Shown: in pieces, positions 34,911 through 44,896 of the stretch
Numbering within the stretch: position 1 is the stretch's first letter
How the letters are laid out: every line of letters begins with the position of its first letter
Origin: Aldehydirespirator sp965221215
GTDB lineage: Bacteria > Actinomycetota > Acidimicrobiia > Acidimicrobiales > Aldehydirespiratoraceae
NCBI GenBank assembly: GCA_965221215.1
Contig: OZ244872.1
Coordinates: forward strand, 1,922,001 to 1,986,000
Direction: 5' to 3'
Length of the DNA: 64,000 nt
Notes under the pieces: generated by a model
What the model saw: only the letters and a program-made list of their open reading frames with translations
What the model was told of the DNA's origin: nothing
The model's database searches: none
Made by a program: the position numbers and the translations under genes

Positions 34911-34972
34911 CTAGCGGCCAGCCACCTCCAAGGTCACACAACGTTTAGCACTCAGTTGGACCACCTCCTTTC
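34911..34972 (-). other. Near-perfect anti-16S Shine-Dalgarno followed by a 14-codon reading frame
   Basis: In the 314-base gap 34710-35023, GAAAGGAGGTGGTCC (34958-34972, - strand) differs by one base from the full complement of a 16S 3' end. Eight bases after GGAGG an unbroken frame begins at CTG 34955 and reads LSAKRCVTLEVAGR before TAG at 34911-34913. Beyond the TAG the same frame stays open for 22 Pro-rich codons. No ATG/GTG/TTG start fits this frame. It may be a leader peptide or small protein. Apart from this and the hairpin at 34734, I see nothing in the gap. Confidence 0.4.
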
Positions 34973-35023
34973 CCTTGGTGGCAACAGTCAACCACACTCC
35001 GCCGCCCAATCCAAGCACCGCGC

Positions 35024-35494
35024 CTAGTCTTCACCGATCAGGAGGGAGGGCTCGCCGGCGCTGACTGCTCCGATCTCGGCCAGATAGGCGAGTTGCGCCT
35101 CAAGGATGCACACCACGTCCACCGGGTCGGGACCGCCCTCGTTGAGGGATCGGGCCACCACCGCGTCGCAGGCCGCGTCGGTGTCGGCCACCGCCATGTC
35201 GCCGACGGCCACCGCGGGATCGCCGAGCTCCTGGCCGTGGGAGGTGGCCAGGCCGACCCCGGCGAACCAGTCGAGGTGCCAGCCGAGCACCGTCGTCACG
35301 TCGTCGTAGCTCACCCTGGCGGTCACCTCGCCGGGCAGGCGGTCGGCCACGTAGTCGACCGCCTCCGCTAGCCGGTACATCGACGGGGCGGTCTCCTGCT
35401 CGAGGCGACCCACCGCGATCCCCAACGACACGAAGGCAATCGCCACCACTGCGGCCAAGCCTGTTGCGGCTATCAGCCAGATCACAGCGCCCAA
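35024..35494 (-). CDS. Membrane-anchored protein of unknown function
   Basis: The protein has 156 residues. One N-terminal membrane helix (residues 3-27) is followed by a soluble domain with SYDDVTTVLGWHLDWFAGVG near residue 63 and a C-terminal acidic end. No catalytic motif is visible. It lies 15 bases downstream of the acyl-CoA dehydrogenase start, on the same strand. I recognise no named family. Confidence 0.6.
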   Translation of the reverse strand: MGAVIWLIAATGLAAVVAIAFVSLGIAVGRLEQETAPSMYRLAEAVDYVADRLPGEVTARVSYDDVTTVLGWHLDWFAGVGLATSHGQELGDPAVAVGDMAVADTDAACDAVVARSLNEGGPDPVDVVCILEAQLAYLAEIGAVSAGEPSLLIGED

Positions 35495-35509
35495 CCCACC
35501 CTCAAGCCG

Positions 35510-36625
35510 CTAGAGGCCGATGCGCTGGGCCAGCAGTTCCCGGTGGTAGGCAGGGTCGCCGAACAGGAGCTCGGAGCTCTTGGCCCGCTTGAAGTAGAGG
35601 TGGGCCGGATGCTCCCAGGTGAAGCCGATCCCGCCGTGAATCTGGATGTTCTCGGCCGCGGCGCTGAAATAGGCCTCCGAGCAGTAGCTCTTGGCCAGCG
35701 AGGCGGCCTGGGGCAGTTCGTCGTTCATCTCGGCCGCGCACCAGCCCGCGTAGTAGGCGGCGGACTTGGCCGACTCGACCTGCAGGAGCATGTCGGCGCA
35801 CTTGTGCTTGATCGCCTGGAACGAGCCGATGGGCCGACCGAACTGCACCCGGACCTTGGCGTACTCCACCGACATGTCCAGGCAGCGCTGGGCGCCGCCA
35901 ACCTGCTCGGCCGCCAGGGCTGCCGCGGCCAGATCGAGCACCGTTTCCAGCACCGGCCAGCCCTGTCCCTCGGCGCCGATTAGCGCGGCCTCGACCCCCT
36001 CGAAGGTGAGCTTGGCCTGCTTTCGGGTCTGGTCCATGGTCGACAGGGCGGTGCGGTCGAGGCCGTCGGCGCCGGGGTCCACCGCGAAGAGCGACACGCC
36101 GCTCGCGGTGCGGGCCGCCGCGATTATCAGGTTGGCGGTGTGGCCGTCGAGCACGTACATCTTGACCCCGTCGAGGCGCCATGAACCGTTGTGGGGGGTG
36201 GCCGCCATGGTGATGCCGGGCTCGTCCCAGCGGCCGTTCTGTTCGGTGAAGGCCAGCGCAGCCCTGGTGTCGCCCGAGGCGATGCCGGGCAGATGAGCCT
36301 GCTTGGCCTCCTCGTCGCCGCAGTGCAGCAGCGCGTTGGCGGCCAGCACCACCGAGGAGAAGAACGGTGCGCACAGCAGCGCCTTGCCCATCTCCTCGAG
36401 CACCACCACCTGCTCGATGCAGGTGAAACCCTGGCCTCCATAAGCCTCGGGGATCGCCAGGGCGGGCAGGCCGAGCTGCTCGGACATCTGGGCCCACACG
36501 TCGGGGTCGAAGCCCCGCTCGGTGTCCATCTGCTCTCTCACCGCGGCCTCGGGCGACTTCTCCTCGAGAAAGCTGCGGACGAATTCTCGAAGCTGCTCCT
36601 GCTCGTCGGTGAATGCGAAGTTCAC
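35510..36625 (-). CDS. Acyl-CoA dehydrogenase family protein
   Basis: The protein has 371 residues. It starts NFAFTDEQEQLREFVRSFLEE, has PEAYGGQGFTCIEQVVVLEEMG near residue 60, ALAFTEQNGRWD near 123, RVQFGRPIGSFQAIKHKCADM near 255 and QIHGGIGFTWEHPAHLYFKRA near 330. These are FadE/ACAD landmarks for FAD and acyl-CoA binding. Substrate chain is unknown; the sequence resembles FadE proteins acting on sterol or branched acids. It is divergent from sufC. Confidence 0.88.
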   Translation of the reverse strand: MNFAFTDEQEQLREFVRSFLEEKSPEAAVREQMDTERGFDPDVWAQMSEQLGLPALAIPEAYGGQGFTCIEQVVVLEEMGKALLCAPFFSSVVLAANALLHCGDEEAKQAHLPGIASGDTRAALAFTEQNGRWDEPGITMAATPHNGSWRLDGVKMYVLDGHTANLIIAAARTASGVSLFAVDPGADGLDRTALSTMDQTRKQAKLTFEGVEAALIGAEGQGWPVLETVLDLAAAALAAEQVGGAQRCLDMSVEYAKVRVQFGRPIGSFQAIKHKCADMLLQVESAKSAAYYAGWCAAEMNDELPQAASLAKSYCSEAYFSAAAENIQIHGGIGFTWEHPAHLYFKRAKSSELLFGDPAYHRELLAQRIGL

Positions 36626-36724
36626 GTGGGACTCTCCTGCCGATCGAACGTCGCCGCAAAGCTATCGGCCCGAACGCCCCCCACTCGACCCCCAACCCAA
36701 GCGCCGCCCGCCCGCTCGGGCGTG

Positions 36725-36765
36725 TCTCCCGCTCACGTTCGCTGCGCTCACCGGCCGCTCGGGCC
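36725..36765 (+). repeat. Diverged fragment of the dispersed repeat (copy C)
   Basis: TCTCCCGCTCACGTTCGCTG and CGCTCACCGGCCGCTCGGGCC match the core of copies B, D and E with a few substitutions. It lies between the acyl-CoA dehydrogenase and sufC genes. The flanking end modules are not recognisable. Confidence 0.55.
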
Positions 36766-36837
36766 GGGGGCCTCGCTGACCGCGGCCCAACGGCCACGCA
36801 AGTGCCGCCCGCCCGCTCGGCCCGTAGGATTCGGGGC

Positions 36838-37592
<755 letters not shown>

Positions 37593-37596
<4 letters not shown>

Positions 37597-38828
37597 GCGA
37601 CCGGTTCGGCACCGGCGCCAGGGGCGACTTCCCCCTCCTCGGACGGGAGCTGCGGGGCAGGCCCATCGTCTATCTCGACTCGGCCGCCTCGTCGCAGAAA
37701 CCCCGCAGCGTGCTCGACGCCATGACCAGCTACTACGAGACGATCAACGCCAACGTGCACCGCGGCGCCTACGAGATCGCCGCCGAGGCCACCGAGGCCA
37801 TGGAGTCGGCCCGGGCCGAGGTGGCCCGCTTCGTGAACGCGCCGTCGCCCGACGAGATCGTGTTCACCAAGAACGTCACCGAGGCCATCAACCTGGTGGC
37901 CCGCTCATGGGGCGGGGCCAACCTCGGCCCCGGCGACGCGGTGGTGATCACCGAGATGGAGCACCACGCCAACATCGTGCCCTGGCACATCATGGCGGAC
38001 CAGTTGGGCTTCGAGCTGCGCTGGATCGGCGTCGGCGCCGACGGCCAGCTCGACCTCGGCAACCTCGACCGGCTCCTCGACGGAGCCAAGCTGCTGGGCG
38101 TCACCGCCATGAGCAACGTGCTGGGCACCCTCAACCCGGTCCGCCGCCTGGCCGACGCAGCCCACAGCGCCGGCGCGCTGGTGCTGGTGGACGCCGCCCA
38201 GTACGTGCCCCATCTGCCCACCGACGTGCAGGCGCTCGGGGCCGACTTCCTGGGGTTCACCGGCCACAAGATGTGCGGACCCACCGGCATCGGAGTGCTG
38301 TGGGCCAAGGCAGAGCTGCTGGAGGCCATGCCGCCGTTCCTCGGGGGCGGCGAGATGATCCTGGATGTGCGCAAGGACGGCTTCCTGCCCAACCGCATCC
38401 CCCACAAGTTCGAGGCGGGAACCCCGCCCATCGCCGAGATCGTCGGGCTCGGCGCCGCGGTGCGGTATCTCGACGGCCTGGGGATGGACCGGGTGCGCGA
38501 GCACGAGGTCAGCCTCACCGCCTATGCGCTGCGCACCCTCGAGGAGCGCTACGGCTCGGACCTGGCGGTGCACGGGCCGTCCGAGCCGGCCTGCCGGGGC
38601 GGGGTGCTGTCGATGAGCTTCCGAGACATCCACCCCCACGACCTTTCGCAGGTGCTCGACGACCGGGGCGTGTGCGTGCGGGCCGGGCACCACTGCGCCA
38701 AGCCGCTGATGCGCCACCTAGGCCTGCCGGCCACCACCCGGGCTTCGCTCTACGTGTACAACGACACCTCCGACGTCGACTCCCTGGCCGACGCTCTCGG
38801 CGCGGCCGGCGACTTCTTCGCCAGATAG
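37593..38828 (+). CDS. sufS: Cysteine desulfurase SufS
   Basis: The protein has 411 residues. Key residues are HRGAYEIAAEATEAME, EMEHHANIVPW, the PLP Lys in FTGHKMCGPTGIG near residue 228 and the sulfur-carrying Cys in RAGHHCAKPLM near 367. It takes sulfur from cysteine for Fe-S cluster assembly. Its ATG overlaps the sufC stop. The longer open frame from 37224 is a shadow of sufC. Confidence 0.95.
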
Positions 38829-38840
38829 GAGCAGGGCGCG

Positions 38841-39329
38841 GTGGCCGGGCTGGAGGACCTGTACCGAGAGATCATCCTCGACCACTACCGCAACCCCCGC
38901 AACCGCGGCGAGCTGGAGGTGCCGCCCGCGGTGTCGGCGGTGGGCTTCAACCCGCTGTGCGGCGACGAGGTGATCATCTACGTGGAGGTCAGCGACGGCG
39001 TGATCACGGATGTGTCCACCGGTGGACAAGGGTGCTCGATAAGCCAATCGTCGGCGTCGATGATGTCCACCGCGGTCAAGGGCCGCAAAGTGGCCGAGGT
39101 GCGGCGGCTGGTGCGGGCCTTCAAGCACATGATGTCCATCCACGGAACAGGGATCGGCGGAACCGTAGACGATCTGGACGACGACGGTGACGGCGGCAAC
39201 GGGGCCGCAGAGGTCAAGCTCGGCGATCTGGAGGCGCTGCGAGGCGTGGTCAAGTTCCCCGTGCGCATCAAGTGCGCCACGCTGTCGTGGAACACCCTGG
39301 TGCAAGCCCTAGACGAAACCTTCGCCTAA
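38841..39329 (+). CDS. sufU: SufU zinc-dependent sulfurtransferase
   Basis: The protein has 162 residues from GTG 38841. LYREIILDHYRNPRNRG, NPLCGDEV (Cys/Asp zinc ligands), GQGCSISQSSASMM (second Cys) and RIKCATLSW (third Cys) fit SufU, which accepts sulfur from SufS. An acidic insert DDLDDDGDGG near residue 110 is a little longer than usual. It ends the sufC-sufS-sufU block; its stop overlaps the convergent helicase stop. Confidence 0.93.
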   Translation: MAGLEDLYREIILDHYRNPRNRGELEVPPAVSAVGFNPLCGDEVIIYVEVSDGVITDVSTGGQGCSISQSSASMMSTAVKGRKVAEVRRLVRAFKHMMSIHGTGIGGTVDDLDDDGDGGNGAAEVKLGDLEALRGVVKFPVRIKCATLSWNTLVQALDETFA

Positions 39330-42181
39330 TCGTTTGGGCCTTCCCCGGTCGTAGGCGTGAACTCTTCGGGTCCGTCCTCTTGACCCCGCACAATACCGGC
39401 TAGGAGGGGCTTGAGGGCTTCGCCGTGGGCGGCGAGCTTGGCCGGGCCGATGCCTGGCACGGCCAGCAGGGACTCGTCGGTGGTGGGGCGACGCCGGGCC
39501 AGCTCTCGCAGGGTGGCGTCGGAGAAGATCACGAAGGCGGGCACTCCTTGCGTCTTGGCGCGTTCGAGGCGCCACGCCCGCAAACGTTGGAACACTTCGG
39601 CGGCCTCGGGCTCGGTCGCCTCGTCGATGGGCGGGCTCTTGGACTTCGGTGAGACTGCTGATGAGTCCCTACCCGAGGGTTCGGCTGAACGCCGAGATTT
39701 GCGGACGGGCTGTTCGTCGGGGCGGCCGGTGGGCTCAATGTTGGAGCGCCAGCTCATCTCGGTGATGAACGGGGACTTCGGGCCGTCGGCGATGACCAGC
39801 ACCGACTCCGAGCCACGGGTCAAAGCGACATGGAACACGCGGCGCTCCTCCTCAGGGTCGCCGGCGAGGCGGTGCGGCATCAGGCCTTCGGTGGCCGACA
39901 GCACGATCACATGGGGCCATTCCAGACCCTTGACCCGGTGCACGGTGGCCAGGCGCACGCCCCGGCCCCACGTCGGCCGGTCGTCGTCGCCGGTGGTGAG
40001 GCGGCCCCGCAGCCAGTCCTCGAAGGTGGCCGGGTCGCCGCAGTGGGGCGCCACCGAGAGCAGGGCTCGCAGATCATCGCCGTGGGCGGAGCGGTCCACC
40101 GAGCGGCGGGAGGCGTCGAGGCGCTTATCGAGGCTGGCCGCCAACTCGGTGCCGTGTTGAATGGCGTCGAGCAGCCTTGCGGTGTCGGCGCCCGCCTCGG
40201 CCATGTCGCCGAGCCGTTCGATCTCGGCCGCGAAGTCGTGGACGCGCTGGGCGGTTCGCTCGTCGGAGATCCGGCCCGCCAGCCTGCGCAGCGCGCCGAC
40301 GTTGCGCTGTTCGGCGATCCATTCGACGACCCGCGGCGAGATTCCCCGCGGCGGGCGGCGGGCCGCCACCGCCAGCGCCGACGGAGGCAGCCGGGCGGTC
40401 GCAGAGGTGGCCAGCCTCAGCCACGCCAACGCAGCCGACACCCCGGTGCGCTCCAGGAACCAGGGTCCGACCGGGGCCATACAGTCGATCCCGGCCTCCG
40501 ACAGCAGGATCTGCGGGGCCAGCAGCGTGGAATTGACCCTGGTAAGCACGGCTATGTCTTGAGCTTCGACGCCGCGGCCGATGAGGGTTCTAACCCGCTC
40601 AACGACCGCCGCTCCCCCATCGGCAGCCACCTCCACCTCCAGCGCCTCCGACCCATCGGCAGCCTCGACAGCATCGGTCGTGTCGGGTCGAGGCTTGATC
40701 TGCTTGGTGATGCGGTGCTGGTTGTGCGACAGCAGGTTGGACGCCGCCTCCACCACCGCGGGCGGGCAGCGATAGTTGACGCTCAGCAGGTGGCGGGACG
40801 CGCCGGGGAAGAAGCGCTCGTAGTCGATCAGCCAGCGGGGCGAGGCGCCCGAGTAGCCGTAGATGGTCTGGTCGTCGTCGCCCACGCCGAACACATCGGC
40901 TCTCGGGCCGGCCAGCAGCCGGATCATCAGCAGATGGGCCGGCGTGAGGTCCTGGAACTCGTCCACCAGCAGCACGCCGCACGCCCGGCGGGCCGCGGCC
41001 CGAGCGACCGGATCGCTCAGGAGCACGTCGATGGCCCGGATGATCTGATGGTCGAAATCGACCGCTCCCCGCTCGTCGAGAGCCTCGGCGTAGGCCGGGG
41101 CCAGCTCGGCGAAGCCCTCCACATCGGGGTAGTAGTCGTGCTCGACCGCGGCGGGGTCGCGCAGTCCGAGGCGCGAGGCGCTGAGGGCCTCCAGCCACGC
41201 GGCCAGCGGATCGGTCATGGCCCGGCGTCGGCGGCGGGGGGCCCGCTCCCCCACCAGGTTGTGCAGCAGGTCGCGCACGTCTCGTTCGCCAATCACGTCG
41301 ACCCGCCCGTGGCGCGCCGGACGGGCGAAGGGCCCGGAGCCGTTGCACACCGCCAGCGCCAGGCTGTTGAGGGTGCGCACCTCGAGCCCGTCGAGGTCGG
41401 CGGTGCGCTGCTGCATCTCGGCTCTGGCCCGCACGTTGTAGGCCACCAGGCAGATCGCCGACGGCGCCACGCCCAGGTCTCGGACCAGCCACCGGGCCCG
41501 CTCGGTGAGCACCCGGGTCTTGCCCGACCCGGCCGGGGCCACCACACACGCCCCGGCGCCGAGATGCCCGACCGCCTGGTGCTGGTCGGGAGCCAGGTCG
41601 GCGGCAGGCGCGCCGGGGCGCAGGGCCCGCAGGCGGCCTGCGGCGAGGCTGGCGGCCGGGATCAGCGCCGCGCCGGCGAGTTCGGCGCGGTCGAACGAAT
41701 CCAGCGGCCCGCCGTCGCACCACAGCGCCACCCCGTCGACTGCGACGTCGCCAGGCTCGTCGGCGGGCAGGGGACGGGCGCCAGCCTCCAGGGCCCGGTC
41801 GCGTGGCACGAAGCGCGGCCGGTCGGGGTCGCGTGCATCGACCGTGTTGGCGGTGAACAGGTGGTGCCACACCTCGTCGCCCAGCGTTGTGCCGGGGTGC
41901 AGCGTCCACCAGGGCGCCTCCAGCGTCGGTTCCGGAGGCGGCAGCGGGCCGGTCACCTCGACCACCAGCCTCTGGCGACTGCTCCAGGCGCTCCTCAGGC
42001 GGCGACCGGCTTCGGGGGCGCCGGCGTCGGTGTGAACGGTCAGCCGCGGCGCCTGCGACCACGGCTCGGGCGCCCGCTGGCCGGGCGACACCAGCACGCT
42101 GCGGCCCAGACAGTCGGGCCCGGCCAGCGCCATCGCCTCGGTCAGCCCCTCTGCGCCGCGGGGCCGCTCCTTCGCCGTCAC
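39326..42181 (-). CDS. UvrD/Rep-type DNA helicase with C-terminal HRDC domain
   Basis: The protein has 951 residues from GTG 42181 (open to 42328, but that part overlaps the divergent gene start). An N-terminal region of about 220 residues has no motif I recognise. Then come Walker A APAGSGKTRVL, LLVDEFQDLTPAHLLMI, GDDDQTIYGYSGAS, TVHRVKGLEWPHVIVLSATEG and HVALTRGSESV of superfamily 1 helicases. The end holds an HRDC domain (RLRAWRLERAKTQGVPAFVIFSD...VPGIGPAKLAAHG). It is similar to actinobacterial UvrD2. It unwinds DNA in repair; its partner is unknown. Confidence 0.88.
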   Translation of the reverse strand: MTAKERPRGAEGLTEAMALAGPDCLGRSVLVSPGQRAPEPWSQAPRLTVHTDAGAPEAGRRLRSAWSSRQRLVVEVTGPLPPPEPTLEAPWWTLHPGTTLGDEVWHHLFTANTVDARDPDRPRFVPRDRALEAGARPLPADEPGDVAVDGVALWCDGGPLDSFDRAELAGAALIPAASLAAGRLRALRPGAPAADLAPDQHQAVGHLGAGACVVAPAGSGKTRVLTERARWLVRDLGVAPSAICLVAYNVRARAEMQQRTADLDGLEVRTLNSLALAVCNGSGPFARPARHGRVDVIGERDVRDLLHNLVGERAPRRRRRAMTDPLAAWLEALSASRLGLRDPAAVEHDYYPDVEGFAELAPAYAEALDERGAVDFDHQIIRAIDVLLSDPVARAAARRACGVLLVDEFQDLTPAHLLMIRLLAGPRADVFGVGDDDQTIYGYSGASPRWLIDYERFFPGASRHLLSVNYRCPPAVVEAASNLLSHNQHRITKQIKPRPDTTDAVEAADGSEALEVEVAADGGAAVVERVRTLIGRGVEAQDIAVLTRVNSTLLAPQILLSEAGIDCMAPVGPWFLERTGVSAALAWLRLATSATARLPPSALAVAARRPPRGISPRVVEWIAEQRNVGALRRLAGRISDERTAQRVHDFAAEIERLGDMAEAGADTARLLDAIQHGTELAASLDKRLDASRRSVDRSAHGDDLRALLSVAPHCGDPATFEDWLRGRLTTGDDDRPTWGRGVRLATVHRVKGLEWPHVIVLSATEGLMPHRLAGDPEEERRVFHVALTRGSESVLVIADGPKSPFITEMSWRSNIEPTGRPDEQPVRKSRRSAEPSGRDSSAVSPKSKSPPIDEATEPEAAEVFQRLRAWRLERAKTQGVPAFVIFSDATLRELARRRPTTDESLLAVPGIGPAKLAAHGEALKPLLAGIVRGQEDGPEEFTPTTGEGPND

Positions 42182-42296
42182 ACCCGGCAGTGTCGCACAA
42201 CACCGCCGTCGTACCACCGGCAACGGCCTTCTGGAAGCGGGCCAACGGCTGGTCTGTCGATTGCCCTTCGGAGCGCTCGCCCTTAGCATCGCCGCC

Positions 42297-43274
42297 ATGA
42301 GTGATTTGCCCTCTGCTGACTGGTACACCGACCCTGAGGACGACTCGCAGTACCGCTACTGGGACGGGTCGGCCTGGACCGAGCACCGCGCCCCCCGACA
42401 CACCCAGCCCGGTGGCGAGGGCCAGCCGATGCGCCGGCCGACTCGACTGGTGGCCGACACCTTCTCACTGGTGGGTCGGAGATGGCGGGGTTGGATGTCC
42501 CCGGCCCTGATTTACCTCGTCGGGGAGGCGGTAGCGGTGGTGCTTATGGTCATCGGAGCCAACCGGCTGTTGATGGGCGAGCTGGGTGAGATCTGGGACC
42601 GGGTCACCGACCCCGACTTCGATGTCGAGTCGCCCGAACAGACGGCCTACTTCGAATCGCTGGAGTTCGACCTCTCGCTGGTCAACTTCGTGCCGATGGT
42701 GCTGGCAGTGTTGATGATGTTGGTCTTGGGCAGCATCCTGCAAGCGGCCGTCGCACGCCTTGCGCTGAGCGACCTGCGGGATCAGCCTCTGACCGCGTCC
42801 GCGGTCCTGAGGATGGCGCTGAGGCGGACACCGCGACTGCTGGGTATCGATTTCCAGGTGATCTTGATATTCGTGATCGCGCTGGCAGCGGTGGGGTTGG
42901 CGGGAAGCGCCGTTCCGCTGCTCTGGATACCGCTGATACCGGCCTTCATTGCGGCTGCCGTGTACGGAATGGTGGTTGTGATGTTGGCCTACGTGGTCGC
43001 TTCGGTCGGACCCGCCACCCCGTCGCTGCGCTACGGGGTCCGCCTCGTCCGGAAACGGTTCTGGCCGACGCTGGGACGGATGCTGCTGGTGCTGATGGTG
43101 CTGACGGGGTTCAGCCTCGCGGTCGGGGCGGCCGCGACGTTGGCCGGGCCTTCGACACTGGCAGGTTCGATAATCTCGCAGGCGATCCAGACCGTGGTCG
43201 GCGTGGTGATCGCGGTTGTAGCCCTCGTAGCGGTCACCATCATCTACCACGACCTGGGAGGCGAGTCAGACTGA
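42297..43274 (+). CDS. DUF2510-containing membrane protein
   Basis: The protein has 325 residues from ATG 42297. The N-terminus ADWYTDPEDDSQYRYWDGSAWTEH is a DUF2510 domain, common at the cytoplasmic end of actinobacterial membrane proteins. Six or so hydrophobic segments follow (near 65-85, 145-170, 200-225, 225-250, 275-295, 300-320). The middle part resembles the glycerophosphoryl diester phosphodiesterase membrane-domain family, but I cannot confirm that. Function unknown. Confidence 0.8.
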   Translation: MSDLPSADWYTDPEDDSQYRYWDGSAWTEHRAPRHTQPGGEGQPMRRPTRLVADTFSLVGRRWRGWMSPALIYLVGEAVAVVLMVIGANRLLMGELGEIWDRVTDPDFDVESPEQTAYFESLEFDLSLVNFVPMVLAVLMMLVLGSILQAAVARLALSDLRDQPLTASAVLRMALRRTPRLLGIDFQVILIFVIALAAVGLAGSAVPLLWIPLIPAFIAAAVYGMVVVMLAYVVASVGPATPSLRYGVRLVRKRFWPTLGRMLLVLMVLTGFSLAVGAAATLAGPSTLAGSIISQAIQTVVGVVIAVVALVAVTIIYHDLGGESD

Positions 43275-43299
43275 CCGCCTCGCCAGCCGCGGCCGCGTC

Positions 43300-43388
43300 A
43301 TTCCCGCTCTTGTTCGCTGCGCTCACGGGCCGCCCAAACCCCAGCGTCACAGCCCACGGCCTCGCCCGTATCGGCCGAACGCTCGCCA
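43300..43388 (+). repeat. Dispersed intergenic repeat, copy D
   Basis: It contains ATTCCCGCTCTTGTTCGCTG, CACGGGCCGCCCAAACCCC, CGTCACAGCCCACGGC and CTCGCCCGTAT, which match copies A and B almost base for base, then a diverged tail. It lies between the DUF2510 gene and the convergent dehydratase gene. Confidence 0.85.
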
Positions 43389-43401
43389 ATTTGCCCGGCC
43401 G

Positions 43402-43692
43402 CTAGCCGGAGGCGGCGTCGACTCGCTCGATGAAGTCGCGGTCTCGGGCCGAGAGGCCGCCCACATCGTGGCTGGTGATAGCCAATTCCACCTTGTTGTA
43501 GACGTTGGACCACTCTGGGTGATGGAACAGCCGCTCGGCGATGAGGGCCACATGGGCCATGAACGAGAAGGCAGCCCGGAAGTCGGCGAACTGATACGAG
43601 CGGCGCAGCATGTCGCCGTCGCGGCGCCACTGGGGATGAGCGGCCAGCAGATCGGCGATCTCGTCCTCGGTCAGCAGATCATCGTTGCTCAT
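43402..43692 (-). CDS. phhB: 4a-hydroxytetrahydrobiopterin dehydratase (PCD/DCoH family)
   Basis: The protein has 96 residues from ATG 43692. FHHPEWSNVYNKVELAITSHDVGGLSARD is the family signature with the paired active-site His residues. The enzyme recycles pterin cofactors of aromatic hydroxylases; in bacteria lacking them it may serve molybdopterin or regulation. It follows the second sufC on the same strand, 34 bases downstream. Confidence 0.9.
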   Translation of the reverse strand: MSNDDLLTEDEIADLLAAHPQWRRDGDMLRRSYQFADFRAAFSFMAHVALIAERLFHHPEWSNVYNKVELAITSHDVGGLSARDRDFIERVDAASG

Positions 43693-43726
43693 GGCCGCTG
43701 ATGCTAGAGCCTTCTCTGCAACACCT

Positions 43727-44524
43727 CTAGGCGAGCAGGTCGGCGAACGGGTCTCCGAAGGGGTCGGTGAACGGTGTCGTCTCCTCCTCCGGCGCGGGCA
43801 GGGCCGCGGTCCAGCGCTCGTAGCCGTCGGCCTCGAGCTCGTCGGCCAGTTCGGGTCCGCCAGATTCCTGCACGCGGCCACCGGCGAAGACATGCACCGC
43901 GTCGGGCCTGAGATGGGCGAAGACCCGGCTGTAGTGGGTGATGGCCAGCACGCCGAGCCCGTCGTGCTCGGTGGCCTCCTCGATGCGCCCGGCCACGAGG
44001 CGCAGGGCATCGACGTCGAGGCCGGAGTCGAGCTCGTCCATCACTGCGAAGGCCGGCTTCAGCACCCCGAGCTGCAGGGCCTCGTTGCGCTTGCGCTCAC
44101 CGCCGGATAGGTCCACGTTCACGGGCCGCTGCAGGAACCGCTCATCGAGGCCGATCCGGCCGGCCTCGGTCCGCATCTGCTCGGCCACCGCGGCGCCCTC
44201 GGGCGTGCACACCGACTCGGTGAGCATGTCGAGCAGCGACACGCCGGGAACCTCGGTGGGGTACTGCATGGCCAGGAACAGGCCCGCCGCGGCCCGCCGC
44301 CACGAGGGCATTCCCAGCAGTTCGGCGCCGTCGAGGCGAACCGAGCCGCCCAGGACCTCGTAGCCGCTGCGGCCGGCGATGACATGGGCCAGCGTCGACT
44401 TGCCCGAGCCGTTGGGACCCATCACCGCATGCACCTCGCCCGCGGCCACCTCCAGATCGACACCGGTCAGGATCTCGCGGCCCGCCACCGAGGCCCGCAG
44501 GCCCTCGATCAACAGCGTGCTCAC
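43727..44524 (-). CDS. sufC: Fe-S assembly ATPase SufC, copy 2
   Basis: The protein has 265 residues. Walker A is GPNGSGKST, the signature LSGGERKRNEALQ and Walker B-like FAVMDELDSGLDVDALRLV. LAMQYPTEVPGVSLLDML corresponds to the SufC Q-loop region. An acidic 20-residue tail follows the conserved end. Sequence differs clearly from copy 1. It overlaps the Rieske gene stop (GTGA) and is in line with sufB and sufD, so it is probably the partner for those proteins. Confidence 0.92.
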   Translation of the reverse strand: MSTLLIEGLRASVAGREILTGVDLEVAAGEVHAVMGPNGSGKSTLAHVIAGRSGYEVLGGSVRLDGAELLGMPSWRRAAAGLFLAMQYPTEVPGVSLLDMLTESVCTPEGAAVAEQMRTEAGRIGLDERFLQRPVNVDLSGGERKRNEALQLGVLKPAFAVMDELDSGLDVDALRLVAGRIEEATEHDGLGVLAITHYSRVFAHLRPDAVHVFAGGRVQESGGPELADELEADGYERWTAALPAPEEETTPFTDPFGDPFADLLA

Positions 44525-44859
44525 GAGGCGCCGCCAGCCGCGTCGGCATCAAGCTTCAGCACGACCATGCCGTCCACCACCGACACCTCGTAGACCGGCA
44601 CGGCCCGAGTAGCCGGCAGCGACAGCGGCTCTCCGGTCTCCAGATCGAACATGGCCCCGTGGGCCACACACTCGATGGCGCAGTCGTCGGGCTCGACCCA
44701 GCCCTCCGACAGCGACACCTCGGCGTGCGAGCAGGTGTCGCCGATGGCGTAGACGTCGTCGCCAATGCGGACCACCGCGATCTCGCGGCCCAACACCTCG
44801 ACCCGCCGGGCGGCGTCGGACTCGATCTCATCGATGGGGAACAGTTCGTGGGTCGTCAT
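44521..44859 (-). CDS. Rieske-type ferredoxin of the SUF cluster
   Basis: The protein has 112 residues with two Rieske boxes: CSHAEVSL near residue 43 and CVAHGAMFD near 64, which bind a 2Fe-2S cluster through two Cys and two His. Rieske proteins in this position are common in actinobacterial suf operons and may supply electrons or act as a cluster carrier. Its stop overlaps the sufC start. Confidence 0.88.
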   Translation of the reverse strand: MTTHELFPIDEIESDAARRVEVLGREIAVVRIGDDVYAIGDTCSHAEVSLSEGWVEPDDCAIECVAHGAMFDLETGEPLSLPATRAVPVYEVSVVDGMVVLKLDADAAGGAS

Positions 44860-44896
44860 CTCGGAGTCTCCGATCTAGTCAGGGCGGCGGCCGGCG

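Noticed and set aside
34710..35023. tRNA or known structured RNA in the gap
   Set aside because: No T-loop GTTCGA/TTCGAAT-type sequence and no cloverleaf; I could not match RNase P, tmRNA or 6S landmarks.
39830..42286. 818-residue open frame on + antisense to the UvrD-type helicase
   Set aside because: Shadow of the helicase frame with Arg/Gly/Ala composition and no motif.
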